Assembly: GCF_041154455.1 (NCBI RefSeq)
Contig: NZ_AP028665.1
Location: 620,001 to 684,000 of the forward strand
Reading direction: 5' to 3'
Origin: Variovorax sp. V213
GTDB lineage: Bacteria > Pseudomonadota > Gammaproteobacteria > Burkholderiales > Burkholderiaceae_C
Length of the DNA stretch: 64,000 nucleotides
Part shown: piece by piece, positions 15,394 through 22,970 of the stretch
Position numbering within the stretch: position 1 is the stretch's first letter
How the letters are laid out: every line of letters begins with the position of its first letter
Notes under the pieces: model-generated
The model's input: the letters and a program-made list of their open reading frames with translations, nothing else
Told to the model about the DNA's origin: nothing
Databases searched by the model: none
Program-made: the position numbers and the translations under genes

Positions 15394-16746
15394 ATGCGCA
15401 TCGATTTTCTCGGCGGCACCGGCACGGTGACCGGTTCCAAGTACCTGCTCACGCACGAGGGCCGCCGGCTGCTGGTGGACTGCGGCCTGTTCCAGGGGTT
15501 GAAGCAGCTTCGGCTGCGCAATTGGGACGCACTGCCCTTCGACGCCTCGGCCATCGATGCCGTGCTGCTGACGCATGCCCACATGGACCACAGCGGCTTC
15601 GTGCCGCGGCTGGTGAAGCTCGGCTTCAAGGGAAAGGTCTATTGCACGGCCGCCACCCGCGACCTGTGCGAACTGCTGCTGCCCGATTCAGGCCGGCTGC
15701 AGGAAGAAGAGGCCGACTTCGCCAACAGGCATGGCCATTCCAGGCACAAGCCCGCGCTGCCGCTCTACGCCGAGCAGGACGCGCGCGCCGCGTTGAAGCG
15801 ATTCGAATGCGTGTCCTTCGACGAAGAATGCTCGCCATGGCCCGGCTGGTCGTGGCGGCTGGTCCGGGCCGGCCACATCCTGGGCGCAGGCAGCCTGCGC
15901 GTCGCATGGGAGGAGGGCAGCATCCTGTTCTCGGGCGACCTGGGCCGCAGCGACGACCTGGTGATGCGGCCACCGCAGGAGGCTGCGCCAGCAGACTACG
16001 TGGTGGTGGAGTCCACCTATGGCAACCGCCTGCACCTTCAAGCGGACACGCTCGGCGAACTGGCGGGCGTGATCAACCGGACGGCCGCGCGTGGCGGTGT
16101 GCTGGTCGTGCCGGCCTTCGCGGTGGGGCGCGCGCAAACCCTGCTGTATTGCATCCAGATGCTCAAGCGCGAAGGCCGCATACCGGACATGCCGGTGTAC
16201 CTCAACAGCCCGATGGCCGCGGATGCCACGCGCCTGTACAAGGCGCACCTCGACGAGCACCGCATGAGCGCCGAACAATGCGCCGACATGAGCGGAAACA
16301 CGAGAATCGTCAACACGCTGGAAGAGTCCAAGCGCCTCAACACGCTGGGCTATCCGTCGATCATCGTATCGGCCAGCGGCATGGCCACGGGCGGCCGCGT
16401 GCTGCATCACCTGAAGGCCTATGCGCCGGACCCAAGAAACACGATTCTGTTCGTGGGCTTCCAGGCCGCGGGCACGCGCGGTGCGGCATTGGTGGGTGGC
16501 GCGGATGCGGTCAAGATCCATGGCGCCTACGTGCCTGTGCGCGCCGAGGTGGCCAACCTCGAAACCCTGTCCGCCCATGCCGACCGGGAGCAACTGCTTG
16601 GCTGGCTCGCTTCGCAGAAGGCGCCGCGCCGCGTGTTCGTGACCCACGGCGAACCGGTGGCCGCCGATGCGCTGAGGCTGGCCATCGAGGAGCGCTACGG
16701 CTGGCCGTGCACCGTGCCCGAGTACCGTGAATCCCGGGAGCTGTGA
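15394..16746 (+). CDS. MBL-fold beta-CASP RNA-processing exonuclease
   Basis: 450 residues. Metallo-beta-lactamase motifs: FLGGTGTVTGSKYLL at the N-terminus, the H-x-H-x-D-H zinc motif in LLTHAHMDHSGFVP (about 50-58), GHILGAGSLRV, and FSGDLGRSDDLVM. The beta-CASP insertion includes PAFAVGRAQTLLYCIQ and YLNSPMAADATRLY. The C-terminal RMM part has SASGMATGGRVLHHLK, the G-F-Q-A-x-G-T-R-G loop and LSAHADREQLLGWL. This is the CPSF73-like family found in bacterial stress islands, with proposed 5'-3' exonuclease or endonuclease activity. AAGGAG precedes the ATG. It is probably co-transcribed with the USP. Confidence 0.93.
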   Translation: MRIDFLGGTGTVTGSKYLLTHEGRRLLVDCGLFQGLKQLRLRNWDALPFDASAIDAVLLTHAHMDHSGFVPRLVKLGFKGKVYCTAATRDLCELLLPDSGRLQEEEADFANRHGHSRHKPALPLYAEQDARAALKRFECVSFDEECSPWPGWSWRLVRAGHILGAGSLRVAWEEGSILFSGDLGRSDDLVMRPPQEAAPADYVVVESTYGNRLHLQADTLGELAGVINRTAARGGVLVVPAFAVGRAQTLLYCIQMLKREGRIPDMPVYLNSPMAADATRLYKAHLDEHRMSAEQCADMSGNTRIVNTLEESKRLNTLGYPSIIVSASGMATGGRVLHHLKAYAPDPRNTILFVGFQAAGTRGAALVGGADAVKIHGAYVPVRAEVANLETLSAHADREQLLGWLASQKAPRRVFVTHGEPVAADALRLAIEERYGWPCTVPEYRESREL

Positions 16747-16756
16747 GGTCGCCGGC

Positions 16757-17410
16757 TCAGGCTTCCACGGCCAATTCGTTGACCACTGAAACGACACCCG
16801 GCGCGGACCACACTGCACCGTAGACAGCCTTGAGTTCCGCCCAGGAGCGCACCTTGCCGCGCAGCACGATCTGCGAGCCGGTCACATCGACTGCAATCTG
16901 CCGCGGCTCGCCACGGAACACCCGGATGAGCGCGTCCTGCACCTGCCGTTCCACGTCGGCGGAACACGTCTGCAGCTTGATCTTCACGAGGTTCGTGATG
17001 CCGGTCACGCCCAGCAGATTGCGCACCGTGGATTCCGCGGCCTGGCGCTGGTAGTCCCACTCGACTTCACCGGTCAGCGTGACCCATCCGCCTTCGACCA
17101 TCGGCCTGACCGTGTCGTGCGGCACCTGCACGTTCCATGCGAGTGCATGCTCGACGGCCTGTGCGATGTCGGCATCGGTGCGTTGAAACCCGGCGGCCAG
17201 CTTGACCGAGGCCTCGACGGCCAGCGCTTTGACGCCGCCGACGCGCAGCACGGCGCGTTCTGCTGCGAGCTTCTCGGCATAGCTGCAGAGATGGCCCGTC
17301 AGCGTGACCACGCCGTGATCGACGATGACGCCAACGTCCGCAGAGGTCACGGCCGGATCCCATTCCAGTTCGGCCTGGATGTCTGCCCTGAGTTGTGTAT
17401 CGGACTTCAC
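16757..17410 (-). CDS. BON-domain protein (three BON repeats)
   Basis: 217 residues built from three BON repeats: about 1-70 (SDTQLRADIQAELEWDPAV, GVVTLTGHLCSYAEKLAAERAV), 78-145 (VQVPHDTVRPMVEGGWVTLTGEVEWDYQRQAAE, VTGITNLVKI) and 150-217 (ADVERQVQDALIRVF, IVLRGKVRSWAELKAV). There is no signal peptide, so it is cytoplasmic, unlike OsmY. BON modules bind phospholipid or bridge proteins. It follows a USP gene with a 3-nt gap and has a close paralogue at 22169-22822. Confidence 0.9.
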   Translation of the reverse strand: MKSDTQLRADIQAELEWDPAVTSADVGVIVDHGVVTLTGHLCSYAEKLAAERAVLRVGGVKALAVEASVKLAAGFQRTDADIAQAVEHALAWNVQVPHDTVRPMVEGGWVTLTGEVEWDYQRQAAESTVRNLLGVTGITNLVKIKLQTCSADVERQVQDALIRVFRGEPRQIAVDVTGSQIVLRGKVRSWAELKAVYGAVWSAPGVVSVVNELAVEA

Positions 17411-17413
17411 CGG

Positions 17414-17866
17414 TCAGCCTCCTGATTCCTCGCGCACCAGCAGCACGGGTGCCGGGCTGCCGCGCACGACGAGGTCGGCGTCGCTTCCGAGCGCGAGGCG
17501 GCTGAAGCCGCGCCGGCCGTGGGTGCCCATCACGACCAGGTCGCATGCCGCGTTCTTGGCCTCGTCGATCACGACGTCGGCAATGCGTCCTCGCGTGACC
17601 TCGCGCAGGATGGTGTCGGCCTCCACTTGCGAGTGCGCCGCGGCGGCCTTGCCGGCGGCGAGCACGGATTCCCCGTAGGCCCGCATCTTCTGCATGCCGG
17701 CTTCGAAGCTGGAGATGGTCGACATTTCCATCAGCGTCGCAAAGTCGTCGATGACGTGCAGCAGGCGCAGTTTTCCCTTCTGCTCCGCGGCCAGGCGGAT
17801 CGCTTCGCGCAATCCGCGTTCTGAGGTGGGGCTGCCGTCGATGGGGACAAGAATGTGGTGGTACAT
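17414..17866 (-). CDS. Universal stress protein (single domain)
   Basis: 150 residues from the ATG at 17866, which opens the standard start YHHILVPIDGSPTSERGLREAI. The ATP-type loop GTHGRRGFSRLALGSDADLVVRGSPAPVLLVRE has the full G-x2-G-x9-G-S pattern, so nucleotide binding is likely. It is first of a two-gene operon with the BON protein. It diverges from a very similar USP at 18035, with an FNR-like box between them. Confidence 0.93.
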   Translation of the reverse strand: MYHHILVPIDGSPTSERGLREAIRLAAEQKGKLRLLHVIDDFATLMEMSTISSFEAGMQKMRAYGESVLAAGKAAAAHSQVEADTILREVTRGRIADVVIDEAKNAACDLVVMGTHGRRGFSRLALGSDADLVVRGSPAPVLLVREESGG

Positions 17867-17960
17867 GGCGTTGTCTTCCTTGGGGCCGGGCTGCGGTGAG
17901 GTTCGCCGCCGGCCGATCAGCGAACACCTCGATTTTTCGGCCGTGCCGCGGGCGCGGGCT

Positions 17961-17974
17961 TGCGCCATGTCAAG
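17961..17974. promoter_or_regulatory. FNR/ANR-like box (weak)
   Basis: TTGCG-CCAT-GTCAA between the divergent USP genes at 17866 and 18035. Both arms deviate, but TTG-N8-CAA is kept. Confidence 0.4.
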
Positions 17975-18034
17975 CCAGCGACGGCGCACTGCATGGAGAC
18001 TGGAATCCGCATTCCACTTCAGGATGGATTCAGC

Positions 18035-18535
18035 ATGTATCACCGCATTCTTGTCCCCATCGATGGCAGCCCGACTTCTCTTCGAGGCCTGGACGAGGCG
18101 ATCCGCCTGGCCGGGCTCATGGGCTCCGTCCTGCGGCTCATCCATGTCGTGGACGAGTTGAAATACGTCACCGGCTTCGGGAGCCCCTCCGCCCCCGATC
18201 TGCTGCCGCTGATGGAAGAGGCCGGCGAGCAGATTCTTCAGCAAGGCAGGGAGCGTGCGGAACACGCCGGCATCCGGACCGAGACCCTGCTGTTCACCTC
18301 GTTGGCGGGCCGCCTGTGCGATCACGTTGCCGAGCAGGCCAAGGCCTGGAATGCCGATCTGATCGTGATCGGCACTCACGGGCGCCGCGGTGTCGGACGG
18401 GTGCTGCTGGGCAGCGGTGCCGAGCAGATCCTGCGCTTGGCGCCGGTTCCGGTACTGCTCGTGCGGGCCCCGTCGGGCGAGGAAGAGACCGGCGGCGCCT
18501 CTGGCCCGACGCGCGTCGACATCACAACAGCCTGA
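18035..18535 (+). CDS. Universal stress protein (single domain)
   Basis: 166 residues from the ATG at 18035, before the shared start YHRILVPIDGSPTSLRGLDEAI. It has the complete ATP loop GTHGRRGVGRVLLGSGAEQIL and ends VPVLLVRAPSGEE plus a short polar tail. The near identity of its start and ATP loop to the divergent USP at 17414-17866 suggests local duplication and inversion. It has its own side of the shared FNR-like promoter region. Confidence 0.92.
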   Translation: MYHRILVPIDGSPTSLRGLDEAIRLAGLMGSVLRLIHVVDELKYVTGFGSPSAPDLLPLMEEAGEQILQQGRERAEHAGIRTETLLFTSLAGRLCDHVAEQAKAWNADLIVIGTHGRRGVGRVLLGSGAEQILRLAPVPVLLVRAPSGEEETGGASGPTRVDITTA

Positions 18536-18574
18536 GCGGCGCCGCCATTCCCCGGCGGAGATGCAGGTAGACGG

Positions 18575-18949
18575 TCAGCGGCGCTGAGCCCGCTCCCCCG
18601 CGGCTTGGCAGGCGGCGCAGCGAATGGCCGTGGGCTGTGCCAGCAGGCGTTCGCGCGGAATGTCCTCGCCGCAGTCGATACAGATGCCGTAGCGGCCTTC
18701 GGCCATGCGTTGCTGCGCCTGCTCGATCTCGCTCAACCGCTGGCGATCGACCTCGATTTCGGCGAAGCGCACATCGTTCTGCCGCACGGTTTCGGCCTCG
18801 TCGGCATGGCTTCGGACGTCGTGCGCATCCTCGGTCGAGCTTCCATCGATGCCCGGGGCGGTCTCGCGCAGCTCCTTCAGGGCCTGGCTCTTCATGAGAT
18901 CGAGTTGCCGGGCCAGCGCGTCGCGGTCGGTTGCGTTCAGATGTTTCAT
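18575..18949 (-). CDS. DksA/TraR-type C4 zinc-finger protein
   Basis: 124 residues from the ATG at 18949 (4-nt overlap with the protease gene's stop). A long N-terminal coiled region (ALARQLDLMKSQALKEL...EIEVDRQRLSEIEQAQQRM) leads to YGICIDCGEDIPRERLLAQP and TAIRCAACQ, a C-x2-C-x17-C-x2-C zinc finger. DksA-like proteins enter the RNA polymerase secondary channel and help ppGpp-type stringent control; short paralogues such as this are often stress-specific. It is co-transcribed with an HtrA-like protease. Confidence 0.9.
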   Translation of the reverse strand: MKHLNATDRDALARQLDLMKSQALKELRETAPGIDGSSTEDAHDVRSHADEAETVRQNDVRFAEIEVDRQRLSEIEQAQQRMAEGRYGICIDCGEDIPRERLLAQPTAIRCAACQAAGERAQRR

Positions 18950-20523
18950 TGCGTTCTCGTTGAAATCGGCGTTCGGGGGGTTGGAGTGCGTGCCGCGGGC
19001 TGTTGTTCCGGCATGCGGACCGCGACATAGGCGAGCCGCCGGTCGCGCAGCACCAGCAGCGCGACCGACCGGCCGGCCGGCATGCGCGACAGGGCTTGCC
19101 TGAACTGATCGACGCGATCGAGCCGCGTCTCGTTGAGGGCCACGATGAAATCGCCGGCGCGGATCCCTTCGCTGCGTGCGAGGCCGGTGGCGTCGCGAAC
19201 CAGCAGGCCGCTGTCGATGCGCAATTGCGCCTTCTGCGCCGCGGACACCTCGCCAAGGCTCAGGCCCAGGCCGTCGTTCCATTCCGGCGGGTCGGCGGAC
19301 AGGAGGGAGACCTTGGCGACCCGCCGTTCGGACGGCGTGATCCAGACGGTGTGCTGCGCGCCGTGTCGCCAGATTTCCATGCGGCTGCGGTCGCCCGGGA
19401 CGCGGTCCTCGATCTGGCGCAGCAGGTCGGTCAGGCGCAACACCGCTATGCCGTCGAAGGCCGTGACGATATCTCCCTGCGCAAGACCGGCGGCGTGCGC
19501 GGGGCTGTCTGCGTCAACGCGGACTACCAGCGCTCCCGAGCTTGCGGGCAGCGCGAAGGATTGGGCCAGCGCGGGCGTCAACTCTTGAAATTCGGCGCCC
19601 AGGTGGGCGCGCCGGACGGTGCCGCCCGCGCGCAGCTGCGTCGCGATCCGCATCGCCAGGTTGATGGGCACGGCGAACGACAAGCCCATGTAGCCGCCGC
19701 TGCCGCTGTAGATCATCGAATTCATGCCGACGACCTCGCCGCGGCTGTTGAAGAGCGGGCTGCCGGAGCTCCCTGGATTGATGGCGACGTCGGTCTGGAT
19801 GAAGGGAACGTCCCCGGCCCCGCCCACGAGACGGTCGACGGCGCTGACCACGCCCGCGGTCACGCTGCCGTGGAAGCCGAACGGCGCGCTGATGGCGGCA
19901 ACCCAGTCGCCCGGCGCCAGCCGCGAGGAATCTCCGATGACGGCGGCGGGCAGGCCGGTGGCATCGATTTTCAGCAGGCCGACGTCGCTGCGCCTGTCGG
20001 CGCCGACCACGCGCGCCGTGAAGCGCCGGCCGTCGTCGAGACGGACCTGAGCTTCGTCGATGCTGGCGACCACATGCGCGCTGGTGAGGATCAGACCGTC
20101 GCTGCTGACGATCACGCCCGAGGCCAGGTCACGGATCTGGCTGACGCGCACGCTGGCCGGCAGCGGCCAGGCGAGGCGATCGGCGAAGTCGTGCTCGGGT
20201 GCGATCTCCAGTTCGATGTCCTCCGGACTCTGGTCGCGCCCGATGCGCAGCGTGCTGATGTCGACGACCGAGGCGCTGCGGCTTGCCACAAGAGAGGAAA
20301 AGACTGGTGCCGAAGGCGCCCCGGCCGATCGGGCGGCGCCAAGCCCCGGCGTAACGGCCGGTGCGGGCGCTGTGGCGCACGCCGTGAGCGCCGCGAGCAG
20401 TGCGGCACACGCCGGAGCGAGGAAGATGCGCTGGATCGATTGCACGAGGTATCCGATCAAGACACCTGCGTGCAGGAGCAAACGACCACGAGGATCTTGT
20501 TCATGGCTGTGCTTGATGTGCAT
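18946..20523 (-). CDS. HtrA-like serine protease lipoprotein with PDZ domains
   Basis: 525 residues. A lipobox LTAC (Cys about 49) follows a hydrophobic stretch, so it is probably a lipoprotein. A GTG at 20445 would give a tidier 23-residue signal peptide and is a plausible true start. The trypsin-like domain has the triad H150 (LTSAHVV), D180 (RRSDVGLLKI) and S253 in NPGSSGSPLF, where HtrA usually reads G-N-S-G-G-P. Two PDZ-like regions follow, at about 310-400 (GALVVRVDADSPAHAAGLAQGD) and 430-510 (GLLVRDATGLARSEGIRAGD). Likely an envelope quality-control protease. It faces an FNR-like box 42 bp upstream. Confidence 0.88.
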   Translation of the reverse strand: MHIKHSHEQDPRGRLLLHAGVLIGYLVQSIQRIFLAPACAALLAALTACATAPAPAVTPGLGAARSAGAPSAPVFSSLVASRSASVVDISTLRIGRDQSPEDIELEIAPEHDFADRLAWPLPASVRVSQIRDLASGVIVSSDGLILTSAHVVASIDEAQVRLDDGRRFTARVVGADRRSDVGLLKIDATGLPAAVIGDSSRLAPGDWVAAISAPFGFHGSVTAGVVSAVDRLVGGAGDVPFIQTDVAINPGSSGSPLFNSRGEVVGMNSMIYSGSGGYMGLSFAVPINLAMRIATQLRAGGTVRRAHLGAEFQELTPALAQSFALPASSGALVVRVDADSPAHAAGLAQGDIVTAFDGIAVLRLTDLLRQIEDRVPGDRSRMEIWRHGAQHTVWITPSERRVAKVSLLSADPPEWNDGLGLSLGEVSAAQKAQLRIDSGLLVRDATGLARSEGIRAGDFIVALNETRLDRVDQFRQALSRMPAGRSVALLVLRDRRLAYVAVRMPEQQPAARTPTPRTPISTRTQ

Positions 20524-20564
20524 TCATGGAGCGATCAATGTAGGCCGCGCCCGGCACGGCTGGC

Positions 20565-20578
20565 TTGATCTTCGTCAA
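20565..20578. promoter_or_regulatory. FNR/ANR-like box
   Basis: TTGAT-CTTC-GTCAA, one base from the perfect palindrome, between the divergent protease (20523) and Met-rich lipoprotein (20634) genes. Confidence 0.6.
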
Positions 20579-20633
20579 TCCGGCGGGCCGGAGCCGAACC
20601 GATGATTCCTTGTCAACTTTTCAAGGATTCGCC

Positions 20634-21035
20634 ATGAACGTTATTCACATTCTGGGAGCGGCTTCACTGGCATTCCTGGCCGGTTGCTCCGCGTTGCCCT
20701 CGATGGACGGCAAGCAGCCCAAGGATCATGCGCTGCACCATCCGTCCGCAGGGCCTGCGCCCACGGCCATGAAGTCGGACCTGCAGATGGCGCAGATGCG
20801 CGAGATGCATCAGAAGATGATGTCCGCCAGGACCTCGCAGGAACGCCAGGCGCTGATGGCCGAGCACATGAAGGCCATGCAGGGCGGGATGTCGATGATG
20901 TGCGAGATGGGCGCCGCGCCGGGCCCGCAGTCCGGTGCCCCGGCCGACGAAATGATGAAGCGCTGCATGGCCATGAAGGACATGACCATGCAGATGATGC
21001 TGGACCGCGAAAAACTCCAATCGCCCGCGCGGTAG
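20634..21035 (+). CDS. Methionine/histidine-rich small lipoprotein
   Basis: 133 residues from the ATG at 20634. A lipoprotein signal ends LAFLAGC (Cys 18). The mature part is remarkably rich in methionine (23 Met in total, about 17%) arranged as M-x-x-M and MM pairs: QMAQMREMHQKMM, MSMMCEMG, DEMMKRCMAMKDMTMQMM. There are also HHP and two cysteines. Met-rich exported proteins often bind Cu(I) or act as an oxidation sink, so a copper-buffering role is possible but unproven. I know no named family for it. It faces the HtrA gene across the FNR-like box. Confidence 0.75.
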   Translation: MNVIHILGAASLAFLAGCSALPSMDGKQPKDHALHHPSAGPAPTAMKSDLQMAQMREMHQKMMSARTSQERQALMAEHMKAMQGGMSMMCEMGAAPGPQSGAPADEMMKRCMAMKDMTMQMMLDREKLQSPAR

Positions 21036-21080
21036 GGCGGGCCGGCGCTGGCCGGAACAGCGCGATGGCGGGAGGCCCGT

Positions 21081-22070
21081 TCAGGGCACCAGAACCGCGG
21101 CTCCTTCGATCCGACCTGCGCGCAGGTCGGCCAGTGCTTCGTTGGCCTGCGCCAGCGGATAGGTCCTGACATGGACCTGCAGCGGATGCGTCTGTGCGAA
21201 GTCCAGGAACTCGCGGGCGTCGGCGCGGGTCAGGTTTGCCACGGATGCCACGCTGCGCTCTTCCCAGAGCAATCGATAGGGAAAGGCGGGGATGTCGCTC
21301 ATGTGGATGCCGCCGCACACCACGCGTCCACCCTTGCGTACCGCGCGCAACGCGGCCGGCACCAACTCGCCGGCAGGCGCAAAGATGATCGCTGCGTCCA
21401 GCGATTCGGGCGCCTGCTCATCCGACGCACCGGCCCACCTGGCGCCGAGGCCACGCGCGAAGGCTTGCGCCTCGTGGTCGCCGGGCCGGGTGTAGGCGTA
21501 GACGTCGCGGCCCTGGGCAACAGCCGCCTGCGCCACCAGATGCGCCGCGGCACCAAAGCCGAAGAGCCCGAGCCGGTGCGCGCCTTCGCCCGCCGCCTTC
21601 AGGCTGCGCCAGCCGATCAGTCCGGCGCAGAGCAGGGGGGCAAGGCGGGCGGCATCCGGTTCGGGCATGGCCAGCGGAAAGCAGAATACCGCCTCGGCGA
21701 CCACGTGGCTCGCGAAGCCGCCGTCGCGGTGGTAGCCGGTGAAGCGCGGTGCGTCGCACAGGTTCTCGCAGCCGGTGATGCAGAAAGCGCAGCAACCGCA
21801 GCTGTGGCCCAGCCACGGCACCCCCACGCGGTCGCCGATGCGATGGCCTTCCACACCCGCACCGAGCGCCTCCACCACGCCCACGATCTCGTGCCCCGGC
21901 ACGATCGGCAGCACGGGCAGCGGCAGTTCGCCGTCGACGATATGCAGGTCGGTGCGGCAGACCGCGCAGGCCAGCACGCGCAGGCGCAGTTCGCCGGGGC
22001 CGGGGAGAGGGACTTTGCGCCGCTCCAATTCGAGCGGCAGCATCGGCGCGCTCAGAACCATGGCGTGCAT
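21081..22070 (-). CDS. Zinc-dependent alcohol dehydrogenase (AdhP/AdhA-like)
   Basis: 329 residues from MHAMVLSAP (22070). Catalytic zinc ligands: Cys in CAVCRTDLHIVDGEL and His in PGHEIVGVVEALG. The structural-zinc lobe is the four-cysteine GHSCGCCAFCITGCENLC. The Rossmann loop GLFGFGAAAHLVAQAA leads to the NAD strand. It matches the small 'AdhA' group of proteobacterial stress loci that turns over short alcohols or aldehydes during oxygen limitation. The frame is open upstream without a stop to a TTG at 22172 coding an SDR-like stub (separate entry). No good ribosome site precedes 22070 or the alternative ATG at 22091, so a fused start is possible. Confidence 0.88.
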   Translation of the reverse strand: MHAMVLSAPMLPLELERRKVPLPGPGELRLRVLACAVCRTDLHIVDGELPLPVLPIVPGHEIVGVVEALGAGVEGHRIGDRVGVPWLGHSCGCCAFCITGCENLCDAPRFTGYHRDGGFASHVVAEAVFCFPLAMPEPDAARLAPLLCAGLIGWRSLKAAGEGAHRLGLFGFGAAAHLVAQAAVAQGRDVYAYTRPGDHEAQAFARGLGARWAGASDEQAPESLDAAIIFAPAGELVPAALRAVRKGGRVVCGGIHMSDIPAFPYRLLWEERSVASVANLTRADAREFLDFAQTHPLQVHVRTYPLAQANEALADLRAGRIEGAAVLVP

Positions 22071-22091
22071 GGAGTCAGGCTCGTCAGTCAT

Positions 22092-22172
22092 GTCGACACT
22101 CGCGCCGAACGCTTCGGCCGTGGCCGCGCCGACGCCGGCGGTTCCGCCGGCGACCAGCGCGACGCGCGTCAA
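22092..22172 (-). pseudogene. SDR N-terminal stub in frame with the alcohol dehydrogenase
   Basis: A TTG at 22172 overlaps the TGA of the BON gene (TTGA) and reads LTRVALVAGGTAGVGAATAE, then AFGASVDM, straight into the dehydrogenase. V-A-L-V-(A/T)-G-G-x-x-G-V-G-x-A-x-A is the first strand and glycine loop of a short-chain dehydrogenase (PhbB/FabG type). About 27 residues survive, so most of an SDR gene appears to have been lost by an in-frame deletion. The stub may still serve as the translational start of the ADH. Confidence 0.55.
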
Positions 22173-22822
22173 TTGTCCACCGCGAGGTCGTTCACCACCA
22201 GCGAAACGCCGGGCGCTGCCCACGCCGCGCCCTGCACCGCATTGCGCTCGGCCCAGGAATGGACCTTGCCGCGCAGCGTGACCTGGGACCCGTTCACCGT
22301 GATGGCCAGGTGCTTGGCTTCGCGCTCGGCCTGGCGCGCGAGCGCGTCGTGAATCTTCTTCTCGACGTCGGCGGGACGGACCTTGGGCGTGACGATGACC
22401 AGGTTGGACACGCCTCTCACGCCCATCAGGCTGCGCACGGCGCTTTCCGCGGCACGGCGCTGGTAGTCCCATTCGACCTCGCCGTTGAGCGTGAGCCAGC
22501 CTTTTTCCACCATCGGGCGGATCTTGCCGTCCGGCACCAGCACATTCCATTCGAGCGCGCGTTCGGCGGCCATCGCAATGTCGGCATCGGTACGCTCGTG
22601 GTCGAACGGCAGCTTGACCGAAAGTTCGACGGCAACGGCCTTCACGCCGTGCACGCGCTGCACCGCGCGTTCGACGGCGTACTTCTCGGCATAGCTCGCC
22701 AGGTGGCCGCTCAGGGTGACCACGCCATCCTTGACCGTCACGCCGACATCGGCGGCCGTGAACGATGGATCCCAGGCCAGTTCCGCCTGAATGTCGTCTC
22801 GCAATTGAGCATCGGTTTTCAT
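22169..22822 (-). CDS. BON-domain protein (three BON repeats), paralogue of 16757-17410
   Basis: 217 residues from the ATG at 22822 (start KTDAQLRDDIQAELAWDPSF). Same three-BON layout and length as the protein at 16757-17410, with shared blocks such as GWLTLNGEVEWDYQRRAAES and VTLRGKVHSWAERNAVQGA. There is no signal peptide. It leads the ADH gene, its stop overlapping the upstream TTG. The promoter region shared with the DHH-type gene holds an FNR-like box. Confidence 0.9.
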   Translation of the reverse strand: MKTDAQLRDDIQAELAWDPSFTAADVGVTVKDGVVTLSGHLASYAEKYAVERAVQRVHGVKAVAVELSVKLPFDHERTDADIAMAAERALEWNVLVPDGKIRPMVEKGWLTLNGEVEWDYQRRAAESAVRSLMGVRGVSNLVIVTPKVRPADVEKKIHDALARQAEREAKHLAITVNGSQVTLRGKVHSWAERNAVQGAAWAAPGVSLVVNDLAVDN

Positions 22823-22916
22823 GGGGTGTCCTTGCAGTGAATGAGGTTGAACGGTCCCGCGAAAGAAACCGGCGGCCACCGTGCATTGACTGTATGAACG
22901 CTGCGCGTCCGCCGCA

Positions 22917-22930
22917 TTGCGCTGGATCAA
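22917..22930. promoter_or_regulatory. FNR/ANR-like box
   Basis: TTGCG-CTGG-ATCAA between the divergent BON (22822) and DHH-type (22971) genes. The identical 14-mer recurs at 28885 and 53110. Confidence 0.5.
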
Positions 22931-22970
22931 ATCGCCCGGCAGGGAGCCTCCGGAGGGGGGAAAATGCACC

